Shown here: positions 55,474 through 62,568 of the stretch, piece after piece
Numbering within the stretch: position 1 is the first letter of the stretch
Layout of the letters: every line of letters begins with the position of its first letter
Source of the DNA: Dyadobacter endophyticus
GTDB lineage: Bacteria > Bacteroidota > Bacteroidia > Cytophagales > Spirosomataceae
DNA: 64,000 nt
NCBI RefSeq assembly: GCF_014641595.1
Contig: NZ_BMIA01000001.1
Location: forward strand, 2,356,426 to 2,420,425
Direction of reading: 5' to 3'
Program-made: the position numbers and the translations under genes
The notes under the pieces: generated by a model
The model's database searches: none
The model's input: only the letters and a program-made list of their open reading frames with translations
Told to the model about the DNA's origin: nothing

Positions 55474-55574
55474 ATGTCAGCCTGATCGAATCGTCATGCG
55501 TAGCGCAGTCGAAGCGTCATACGGGACGTTCATATTACGGTATGGCCTGCCTTCGGCTTCGCTCAGGCTGACAT
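55474..55574. repeat. Inverted repeat between convergent YCII genes
   Basis: ATGTCAGCCTGA (55474-55485) is exactly inverted in TCAGGCTGACAT (55563-55574), with CTTCGGCTTCGC and GCGCAGTCGAAGC inside, the same word family as the element at 11384-11436. It separates convergent sigma-54-controlled YCII genes and can terminate both. Confidence 0.7.
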
Positions 55575-55591
55575 TTCATTTTCAGAAGGGT

Positions 55592-55909
55592 TCATTTACC
55601 TTGTAGAACCTCCACGCACCCTCCCAAAAGCAGTATCGGGCAATCCCTGGCTATTTCGGCGGCTTCGGTATAATCACTGGCCTCGATGAAGATCAACCCT
55701 TCAACGACTACTGCGTTTTCCATCACCCCTTCCTGACTAACGGCAACCCCCTGCGCGTCCCATCGCTGAACCGGCCTTGCGAGCCGCTTGGAAGCTGCCA
55801 GGCTCAGATACCAGTCTTGCCAATGCTTGCGATACATGAGCAGGTCTTCCTCTTCCAATTGCGGGGCAGTGCTTCGATGATCTCTTCTGAAAACCAATAC
55901 GAACTCCAT
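55592..55909 (-). CDS. YCII-related protein, copy 2
   Basis: The 105-aa YCII-like protein has the same fold layout as the 55114 copy (MEFVLVFRRD at the N-terminus; LIFIEASDYTEAAEIARDCPILLLGGCVEVLQGK at the end). It is transcribed alone on the minus strand from sigma-54 promoter C, 27 nt upstream of its ATG at 55909. The two copies share promoter type and control sites. Confidence 0.85.
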   Translation of the reverse strand: MEFVLVFRRDHRSTAPQLEEEDLLMYRKHWQDWYLSLAASKRLARPVQRWDAQGVAVSQEGVMENAVVVEGLIFIEASDYTEAAEIARDCPILLLGGCVEVLQGK

Positions 55910-55946
55910 TGTTTCTGTGTAGCTAAGATGTCAGAGTACACCAAGC

Positions 55947-55962
55947 TGCAAGCGTTGTGCCA
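55947..55962 (-). promoter_or_regulatory. Sigma-54 promoter C (-24/-12)
   Basis: On the minus strand this reads TGGCACAACGCTTGCA, a complete match to TGGCAC-N5-TTGCA. Predicted start at 55936, 27 nt before ATG 55909. Confidence 0.92.
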
Positions 55963-56018
55963 AATACCCAACCAGCTATTTACAAGGAAGTTACCTACCG
56001 GGCATAATGCAATATGCC

Positions 56019-56059
56019 GCGATATTCAGCCATTTGACGACGCAAAGGCGAAATACCGC
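56019..56059. promoter_or_regulatory. Upstream activator site C (inverted half-site pair)
   Basis: GCGATATTCAG at 56019 (two changes) and CGAAATACCGC at 56049-56059, cores 28 bp apart. Its centre (56039) lies 103 bp before the start of promoter C at 55936. It abuts the stop of activator 2 (56080). Confidence 0.8.
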
Positions 56060-56079
56060 GGCACTTTGGGGTTCAGGCT

Positions 56080-58167
56080 TCAGAAGTAATCCGCCTTGCT
56101 GATTTTTAGTTTTTTGATTTTGGAATGAAGGGTGGTAGCTGGAATATCGAGGAATTCGGCAGCGCCGTCCATGCCCGAAATTTTACCTTGAAATTGCCTC
56201 AATACCTCGATAATGTAGGTCCGTTCCACCTCCGAGAGTGTCCTGCTAAGCGGCGCCACCGGCATCTTCTCTTCCGGTCTTAGTTTAGGTAAATGAATTT
56301 CGCGGATTATGGCATCCTCACTCAGCAACACGCTGCGCTCGACGAGGTGTTCAAGCTCGCGGACATTGCCCGGCCACGGATAAGCTTGCAACTCCTGAAT
56401 TACCCGGGGCGAAAAACCGGTTACCTTCCGGCCGGAAGTTTTATTGTAACGGTCTACAAAGAAATGCGTCAGCGGGACGATATCGTCACGACGGTTGCGA
56501 AGCGGCGGAAGTACAATGGGAAATACATTGAGGCGGTAGTAAAGGTCGGATCGGAACCGCCCCGCCCGCACCTCTTCTTCCAGGTTACGGTTGGTGGCAG
56601 CGATAATGCGTACGTCTACTTTGATGGTCGTTTTTCCGCCGATCCTTTCCAGCTCCTTTTCCTGCAAAACGCGCAACAACTTCACCTGCGCTTCCAGGGG
56701 CATTTCGCCGATCTCGTCCAGGAACAGCGTACTTTGGTCGGCCAGCTCGAACTTACCGATCCGCCGCTCCACCGCGCCGGTGAATGCGCCTTTTTCGTGG
56801 CCGAACAATTCGCTTTCAATCAGGCTGGCCGGCAATGCAGCGCAGTTGACCTTGATCATCAGCTTGTCCCTGCGCGGCGACGCACTATGTATAGCGCGGG
56901 CGATGAGCTCCTTTCCCGTGCCCGTCTCGCCAAGGAGCAGTACGGTCGAAGCCGAATCGGCCACGAGGGACATTAAATGGTAAACTTCCTGCATTTCGGG
57001 ACCGCTGCCTACGATCTCCGAGAAATTGTAGATCGTCCGGATCTGTTCTTTCAGCTGATCGTTTTCGATTTCGAGCAATTGCTTGTAGGCCAATATCTTT
57101 TCATTGGCCCTGATATTCGATATGGCAATGGAAATCTGTGCACAAAGGCCTTTGAGCAGGTTTAAATTGAGATTATCGGATAGAAAAAACATCGTTCCGA
57201 GATTTTCCTGACCCACGCGTAACGCCGCCGCATACACGTTTTTCAGGCCCAACCGTTTCCAGAACGCGATGTAGTTGGGGCTGTTGCCTTTCCGCTCCTC
57301 CTCCGCAATGTCGATCACGATCGGCTCCTTGCTGGCGAGCACCTGCGCGAAAAAATATTCGTCGACCGTCGCCCGACGGTTGGCCAGCTGATCGAACATA
57401 TCCATTACACCGGCAAAAAGCGAAATGTCCCACAGGTAAGGGGTCAATGTCACCCCATCATCCTCAATCACCCTGATCATCGCCAGGCGGGTGCTCAGCA
57501 AGTGTTCCAGGGCGTCGGAAATGGCGGCTTCGAGATCAGGTTTTGTCCGCACGGCGGCGATATTCTGGCTGAAATCAAGCAGAAAAGACTTTTCGCTTTC
57601 CCGGTTGAGAATCTCTTCGTTAGCTGTGATATTGCTGGCCGCTGTCGACAGCTGGCTGGCAATGCGCTCGATAATGTGCACCGCGCAATCGTCGAAAGTG
57701 CCCGTTTCATCAGAAAAAAGGATCAGACTGTGCCTCCGGACGTCTTCGCCTGGCAGGGCCTTGATCAGCATTTCCCGCGCCCCGGCCGCGTAATGCAGCT
57801 TAAACCACACCGGCGCATTTTCGACATCGAAGTTCCGCATATCGAACAGCACCGGCTCCTCCGACCGGGCTGCAACGTCGTAAATGCCGTCTCCGACCGG
57901 GTAAGGCGTACTGATGGCCTCGTTATAGGCTGCGTAGTCACGGGATTTAGACTCGGGATCCGTCAGAAAAGCGTTGTAGGTCTGGTGCACCTCGTCGAGT
58001 ATGGTCATCACGCAGGCCGTGAAATTGATCGCCTTCCGCAAACCCGAATTGATGACGTGCAACAGGTCCTTCCGGTCACGGACTTTCACCATCCGGTTGC
58101 TCAGTTCGAGCAAAGCGTCATTGATCCGCTCTTTTTCCGCAAGTTCTTCGTTTCTAAGCATCCGCAT
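56080..58167 (-). CDS. Sigma-54-dependent transcriptional activator with two GAF domains
   Basis: The 695-aa activator has two GAF-type modules (about 15-180 and 190-355), then the AAA+ domain: Walker A GETGTGKE (413-420), GAFTGA (460-465), Walker [12 protein letters not shown] and PWPGNVREL, and a Fis-type HTH ([12 protein letters not shown]). The last two GAFs and the C-terminal half are very close to activator 1, which has one extra N-terminal GAF. It lies 47 bp after the paralogue-2 gene with no terminator between, so it is the last gene of operon D and its promoter is likely under its own control. Confidence 0.95.
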   Translation of the reverse strand: MRMLRNEELAEKERINDALLELSNRMVKVRDRKDLLHVINSGLRKAINFTACVMTILDEVHQTYNAFLTDPESKSRDYAAYNEAISTPYPVGDGIYDVAARSEEPVLFDMRNFDVENAPVWFKLHYAAGAREMLIKALPGEDVRRHSLILFSDETGTFDDCAVHIIERIASQLSTAASNITANEEILNRESEKSFLLDFSQNIAAVRTKPDLEAAISDALEHLLSTRLAMIRVIEDDGVTLTPYLWDISLFAGVMDMFDQLANRRATVDEYFFAQVLASKEPIVIDIAEEERKGNSPNYIAFWKRLGLKNVYAAALRVGQENLGTMFFLSDNLNLNLLKGLCAQISIAISNIRANEKILAYKQLLEIENDQLKEQIRTIYNFSEIVGSGPEMQEVYHLMSLVADSASTVLLLGETGTGKELIARAIHSASPRRDKLMIKVNCAALPASLIESELFGHEKGAFTGAVERRIGKFELADQSTLFLDEIGEMPLEAQVKLLRVLQEKELERIGGKTTIKVDVRIIAATNRNLEEEVRAGRFRSDLYYRLNVFPIVLPPLRNRRDDIVPLTHFFVDRYNKTSGRKVTGFSPRVIQELQAYPWPGNVRELEHLVERSVLLSEDAIIREIHLPKLRPEEKMPVAPLSRTLSEVERTYIIEVLRQFQGKISGMDGAAEFLDIPATTLHSKIKKLKISKADYF

Positions 58168-58214
58168 CGATCGACCTGTTGACGTGGAATTTTATTTTAC
58201 AATAATTGAAGCCA

Positions 58215-59222
58215 TTACTGGTAAAGATACATGATTTCCTGCTGTTGAAGGTCGTCGACCCATTGATCGATATAATCCACAAGACCTTGACGGGCCACAT
58301 TAGAGCGTTTTTCCGTCCGCGAGCCGAAAACGATCAGGCCCAGGGCGAGGCAGCGTACAATGTCCATCTGCCGCACCAGGCCAATGCAGAAACCTTCGAT
58401 AAAATGCTCGCGTGCCTCGGGCGCGATCTCAAACGACGACGCCACCTTTTTACGCGCCAGCAGCAGCTGGGTGTGCCTGGTAAAAAGCATCGCCTGCGTG
58501 GCCGAGTACACCAGCAGGCGATCGATATTGATAGTCCTGAAAATGGAAATGAATTTTCTCTTCAAATCGGGGAAGGTCTGGTTCACTACACTGTCGTATT
58601 TATGTACTCCATTCAACACCATCCAGAGTTTAATGGCCTCTTCCTCATCGAGCGCAATGGTAACCTGGCCATATTCCGAAAATTCGGTGATGATATCGAT
58701 GGCCTCCTCCACCTGAAACGAGCGCCTGGTGAGCGGGTCGCCGAAGTAAAAGATAAACTCAATATCCTGTGTGCCAACCGGCTTGATGGCACCCAGTAAC
58801 AGGCTGCTCCAGAGTTCGGAAGCGCCGGAGAGGCCGGCCCAATCGTGGAATGCAATGGTGCGGCAGTTCATCAAAAACGGCTGCAAAATGCGGGTTATCG
58901 CATCGCTCGTCAGGTAGCCCAATTTGTCCTGGTCGTTGCCTGTATGCGGAATACCCGCGCTCAGCCGGTGCAACGGGCTGAGATCCTGGGCTGTATTCAA
59001 CGTCAGGCTCCGGACACCCATCACTTGCAGCACTTCCGGAAGAGCCGATTCCCTTACGCCCAGCGGGTTGACACCAAAGTCCCAGATCGAAAAATCGGGT
59101 GACCCACTAGGTGTCGGACGGCGCAGGTAATAATGCGGCAAAGCGCCAAGGGACTGCAACTGGCCACGCATGTCGTTAAGGATCGGGCCGGGGTTCAGAA
59201 TTTCAAGGTTAAGTGTTTCCAT
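58215..59222 (-). CDS. Uncharacterised sigma-54-controlled protein, paralogue 2
   Basis: The 335-aa protein is homologous to the product at 49017-49883 over its C-terminal about 230 residues (RTIAFHDW, IEFIFYFGDP, QVTIALDEEEAIKLWMVLNG, INIDRLLVYSATQAML, FIEGFCIGLVRQMDIVRCLALGLIVFGS) and carries an extra N-terminal segment. No named domain is recognised. It is the fourth gene of operon D, after the bestrophin gene (18 bp) and 47 bp before activator 2. Its position next to an activator, as for paralogue 1, argues for a shared signalling role. Confidence 0.8.
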   Translation of the reverse strand: METLNLEILNPGPILNDMRGQLQSLGALPHYYLRRPTPSGSPDFSIWDFGVNPLGVRESALPEVLQVMGVRSLTLNTAQDLSPLHRLSAGIPHTGNDQDKLGYLTSDAITRILQPFLMNCRTIAFHDWAGLSGASELWSSLLLGAIKPVGTQDIEFIFYFGDPLTRRSFQVEEAIDIITEFSEYGQVTIALDEEEAIKLWMVLNGVHKYDSVVNQTFPDLKRKFISIFRTINIDRLLVYSATQAMLFTRHTQLLLARKKVASSFEIAPEAREHFIEGFCIGLVRQMDIVRCLALGLIVFGSRTEKRSNVARQGLVDYIDQWVDDLQQQEIMYLYQ

Positions 59223-59240
59223 TTTATGTTTGATTTAGGT

Positions 59241-60248
59241 TTAAAGGATAATATTGTTGTGAGGCAGCAAATCGTCCGGCAAATTGCTTTCACCCAGCAT
59301 TTCGCGGAGCTCGATATTCAGCTGCTGGCTCATCTGGGAAATAGGTACGTCGTTGGCACTCCCCTCGAACGGATTTTCGGTGCTCTCCCCTACCTGTTCA
59401 AGCGAAATGTACATCCATGAAATGAGCATGCTGAAAGGGATCGTTACCCAGGCCATGTACCCCCGCAACGGCGGATCCACGACTTCATTGAGCAAATCGA
59501 AATCATGGACGATCCCGAACGGCAGCATGAAACAGAACGTCCACACGAAAATGTGGTTGATCACCGCATATTGCCGCGGATAAGGTGAGTCTTTGAGCTG
59601 TTCGCATTTTGCCTGCAAACTGTGCAGGTCTTTCAGCATCTGTTGCAATGCGGCATATTGCGGCGCAATCACCTCTCCGTCGGCATTGAGTGATTTAACG
59701 GCTTTGCTTTGCAATCCGAGTATCTTTCCGATCTTGTTCTTCGAACCCAAAACCTGTTCCAGCTCGTGTTCGGGCAGAAGTCCTTTCAGTTCGGTTTCCA
59801 CCGCCTGCATGCGTTCGGGAATGTGAAAAAACTGCTGGTACTCCTTGTTATGGCTCTTTTCGTTGCTTTCCCAGACGCGGTCCTCGCGGAGGTAAAAACG
59901 CAAGGCCGTAAGCCAAGCAAGGTGACGGTAGATCAACTCCCTGCTTTGTTCCTGGTTATTCAAAAAATCAACACTGATGGTACCCCAGAAACGGCTCAGC
60001 CCCAGAATATCGGTCCAAAGCCGTTGCCCTTCGGCCGCCCGGTTGTAAGTCTGGGCATTTTTAAAACCTACTGTAAAAGCGGTAGCCGTACCCAGAAGCG
60101 CCACCACGGGCCAGGGGACGTTCAGCCATTTCAGTCCCCATATTTCATGAATAACCACCGGGAAAAGGCCGAGGAAAAAGAGGATGTAAGTGTTCCGGCG
60201 GGTCCAGACGAGAAATTCACCCAACCGGTATGATTTACCTATGTGCAT
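59241..60248 (-). CDS. Bestrophin-family (RFP-TM/UPF0187) chloride-channel-like protein
   Basis: The 335-aa product starts at ATG 60248 (MHIGKSYRLGEFLVWTRRNTYILFFLGLFP); the frame to 60419 overlaps the hydrolase gene. It has two N-terminal helices, an internal soluble stretch and two further helices near residues 230-280, with the family pattern FTVGFKNAQTYNRAAEGQRLW. Bestrophins are pentameric anion channels. It is the third gene of operon D, between a hydrolase and paralogue 2, so its activity may be linked to the stress signal. Confidence 0.88.
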   Translation of the reverse strand: MHIGKSYRLGEFLVWTRRNTYILFFLGLFPVVIHEIWGLKWLNVPWPVVALLGTATAFTVGFKNAQTYNRAAEGQRLWTDILGLSRFWGTISVDFLNNQEQSRELIYRHLAWLTALRFYLREDRVWESNEKSHNKEYQQFFHIPERMQAVETELKGLLPEHELEQVLGSKNKIGKILGLQSKAVKSLNADGEVIAPQYAALQQMLKDLHSLQAKCEQLKDSPYPRQYAVINHIFVWTFCFMLPFGIVHDFDLLNEVVDPPLRGYMAWVTIPFSMLISWMYISLEQVGESTENPFEGSANDVPISQMSQQLNIELREMLGESNLPDDLLPHNNIIL

Positions 60249-60327
60249 GGTGTTTTTGTATTGGTTTTGGTTCCCGGCCACCTTGTCGAAGAAGCGAAAG
60301 GTGACCTGGGAACTTTTGAAATCATAC

Positions 60328-61140
60328 TTATTTAGAAGCAATGCCCTGGGTATCGACAGTACTTGCAGCATTGGCGATGAAAGCGGCCACTTTTGCAGGC
60401 TGCGACAGCATCGGCACATGGCTGGAATTCAGTTCGAGTGACTTTGCACCGATTTTTTTGGCCAAAGTACGTTGCAGGCCTGGATTGATCATTCTGTCGT
60501 TACCGCCTATGATGAACCACGACGGCTTGTCGTGCCAGGCAGCTTTGCTAACCTTCTCGCCTGTGGTAAATGCGGCCCACTGGCCCTGTGTGGCGAGAAT
60601 CAATTTGCGTTCTGGCATAGGCAGGTCCTGAGCGAAGTCTTCGAAAATACCCTTCGGAGTCAGGGACAGGAAGCCGGCTGCATCGGCCCGAACCTCCTCA
60701 TTACCCGGTGCAGGAGTTGCGGTTTTGGCAACGTCGTTCAGCGATTCACCCGTGTCCGGTGCGAACGCTGCCATATATACGAGACCCGCCACTTTCGGGT
60801 CGTTACCCGCTTCGGAAATTACCACTCCGCCCCACGAATGGCCTACTAGCAGCACGGGGCCGTCCTGCAAGGCTATAATGCGCTTGGCGGCTGTCACGTC
60901 ATCGTTGAGCGAGGTAAGCGGGTTTTGTACTGCCGTCACTTTGAAGCCCTTCGCTTCCAGGAGCGGGATCACTTTCGACCAGCTCGAACCGTCGGCGAAT
61001 GCGCCATGTACCAGTACAATGTTTTTGACGCCTTTTTGGGGCTCTTCGTGCTTCTGCCCGGATTCGATTTGCTGTCGCGAGACGAATGCAAATAATGCAG
61101 TAGCGACCATTCCAATAGCGATTGAGTTGAATTTTGACAT
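60328..61140 (-). CDS. Alpha/beta hydrolase, possibly exported
   Basis: The 270-aa hydrolase has an N-terminal hydrophobic stretch (SIAIGMVATALFAFV, residues about 6-20) that may be a signal or anchor. The nucleophile elbow is GHSWGG with Ser102, an oxyanion LVHGAFADG lies at 44-52, and the catalytic His is in NSSHVPMLSQP near residue 242. It belongs to the esterase/salicylate-esterase-like group (LVHGAFADGSSW). It is the second gene of operon D, 45 bp after the first. Confidence 0.88.
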   Translation of the reverse strand: MSKFNSIAIGMVATALFAFVSRQQIESGQKHEEPQKGVKNIVLVHGAFADGSSWSKVIPLLEAKGFKVTAVQNPLTSLNDDVTAAKRIIALQDGPVLLVGHSWGGVVISEAGNDPKVAGLVYMAAFAPDTGESLNDVAKTATPAPGNEEVRADAAGFLSLTPKGIFEDFAQDLPMPERKLILATQGQWAAFTTGEKVSKAAWHDKPSWFIIGGNDRMINPGLQRTLAKKIGAKSLELNSSHVPMLSQPAKVAAFIANAASTVDTQGIASK

Positions 61141-61185
61141 GGTTTTAAATGGATTAAGGGTGAATCGTAAGAAAATGATGGTGGA

Positions 61186-62178
61186 CTAGCTGAGGTACTT
61201 TTTCAGTTCCGCACCAATTTGTCGGATGTGCGAACGAACCGCCGGCAATGTGGCCAGGCCATTCAGCAACCCGAAATCGTGGATCATTCCGTTGTAGCGC
61301 ACCGTCGTTACCGGCACACCGGCTTCGTCGAGTTTGCGGCCGTAGGCTTCACCCTCGTCACGAAGAATGTCATTTTCGGCAGTCTGAATGAGTGCCGGCG
61401 GCAAGCCTTTCAGCTGTTCCAAGGTCGCTTGCAATGGAGAGGCGTAAATGGCTTTGCGCTCTTTGGGGTCCTCGATGTAGAGGTCGTACATCCATTTCAT
61501 CAGCGAAGTGCTCAGGAAACGATCTTTGCCGAATTTACGGTAAGATTTGGTTTCGAAATCGGAGTCGACGATCGGCCACATCATTACCTGCAGCTTGATT
61601 TCCGGCCCGCCTTTTTCCTTCGCCATCAGGCAAGTAACAGTGCTCATGTTGCCGCCCACGCTGTTTCCCACTATGGCCAGCTTGCTGCCGTCGACGTTGA
61701 TCGTAGGACCGTTAGCTGCTACCCATTTCGTAGCTGCGTAAATTTCGTTGATCGCCTGCGGATATCGCGCCTCGGAAGTGCGGGAGTAGTTGACGAACAC
61801 CGCGGCCATACCCGATTCGAGCACGATGTCACGGACCAGCCGGTGATGCGTCGGAAAATCACCGAGTATCCAGCCACCGCCATGAATGAACATGAATGCG
61901 GGCAGGGTTTCGGTCGCGTTTTCAGGGCGTACGATGTGGAGATCCACCGTGTAGCCGTCGCTGGTAATGGTTTTCAGGTCTATTTTAACACCCGAAACAT
62001 CTACATCCACGGATGCCTGTGCATTGGCCAGTCCGGCCTGCGCATCGGCAAGCGGGAGTGTTTCAAGGGCGGGGCCTCCGGAATTGTTGACAATTTTCAG
62101 AAATTCCCTGACGTCCCTGGACAGGTTGGGATCGGTAGCATAGTCTTTGATAGCTTGCTTTTTTTGCTTCTTTTTCAT
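61186..62178 (-). CDS. Alpha/beta hydrolase, hormone-sensitive-lipase type
   Basis: The 330-aa hydrolase has the HSL oxyanion motif HGGGW (99-103) and the nucleophile elbow GNSVGG with Ser173; the catalytic Asp and His are in TAENDILRDEG and MIHDFGLL near residues 267 and 299. The N-terminus is very basic (MKKKQKKQ) without a signal peptide. It is the first gene of operon D, 248 nt downstream of the predicted sigma-54 start. Substrates of this class are short-chain esters or lactones. Confidence 0.9.
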   Translation of the reverse strand: MKKKQKKQAIKDYATDPNLSRDVREFLKIVNNSGGPALETLPLADAQAGLANAQASVDVDVSGVKIDLKTITSDGYTVDLHIVRPENATETLPAFMFIHGGGWILGDFPTHHRLVRDIVLESGMAAVFVNYSRTSEARYPQAINEIYAATKWVAANGPTINVDGSKLAIVGNSVGGNMSTVTCLMAKEKGGPEIKLQVMMWPIVDSDFETKSYRKFGKDRFLSTSLMKWMYDLYIEDPKERKAIYASPLQATLEQLKGLPPALIQTAENDILRDEGEAYGRKLDEAGVPVTTVRYNGMIHDFGLLNGLATLPAVRSHIRQIGAELKKYLS

Positions 62179-62436
62179 GTTGGTTGAGTTCTTTTTTTAA
62201 TTAATCCTGAAATTTTCCCTTTCATTGAATCACCGTGTTGCTGATCGGACTTCGCGGGAACGGCGCGCCGACGTTGGTTTGTCCCGTGCACGAACGGATG
62301 GAAAGTGCACACCCCTTACAGCAGCCTCGGTGAGCTGGCATCCGTCATCTTCGTTTCTATGAAAAAAGGAAATCGGTTCGGGCAAGAATTGTCAGACTGT
62401 TTCACCAGTGAAATCTGCCCGGATGCTATATTCAAT

Positions 62437-62452
62437 TGCAAGCCGCGTGCCA
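62437..62452 (-). promoter_or_regulatory. Sigma-54 promoter D (-24/-12)
   Basis: The minus strand reads TGGCACGCGGCTTGCA, a complete match to TGGCACG-N4-TTGCA. Predicted start at 62426, giving a 248-nt leader before ATG 62178. Confidence 0.92.
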
Positions 62453-62508
62453 TTGCTTTAACTAATTGATTTACAATTAATTAAAAGACAAATACGACAA
62501 ATTATGTA

Positions 62509-62550
62509 GCGATATTTCGTGCAATCACTTGGTACGGCGCTAAATACCGT
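62509..62550. promoter_or_regulatory. Upstream activator site D (inverted half-site pair)
   Basis: GCGATATTTCG at 62509 and CTAAATACCGT at 62540-62550, cores 29 bp apart. Its centre lies 103 bp before the start of promoter D. It follows the stop of the LytS-type kinase at 62569. Confidence 0.85.
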
Positions 62551-62568
62551 GCGCCTGCCCTAATGCAG

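Larger units (their letters stand above)
62179..62568. other. 390-bp intergenic region holding site D, promoter D and a long leader
   Basis: It contains activator site D (62509-62550), promoter D (62437-62452) and a 248-nt 5' leader. In the leader a small minus-strand frame from ATG 62341 to TGA 62224 would give a 39-aa Cys-containing peptide (MPAHRGCCKGCALSIRSC...), and a 10-codon frame overlaps it. Neither is supported beyond being open. A GTGCAC pair can also form a small stem. Confidence 0.5.

Noticed and set aside
61219..62187. A 322-codon plus-strand frame over the HSL-type hydrolase
   Set aside because: It is antisense to an intact HGGGW/GNSVGG hydrolase and has low-complexity His/Val composition.
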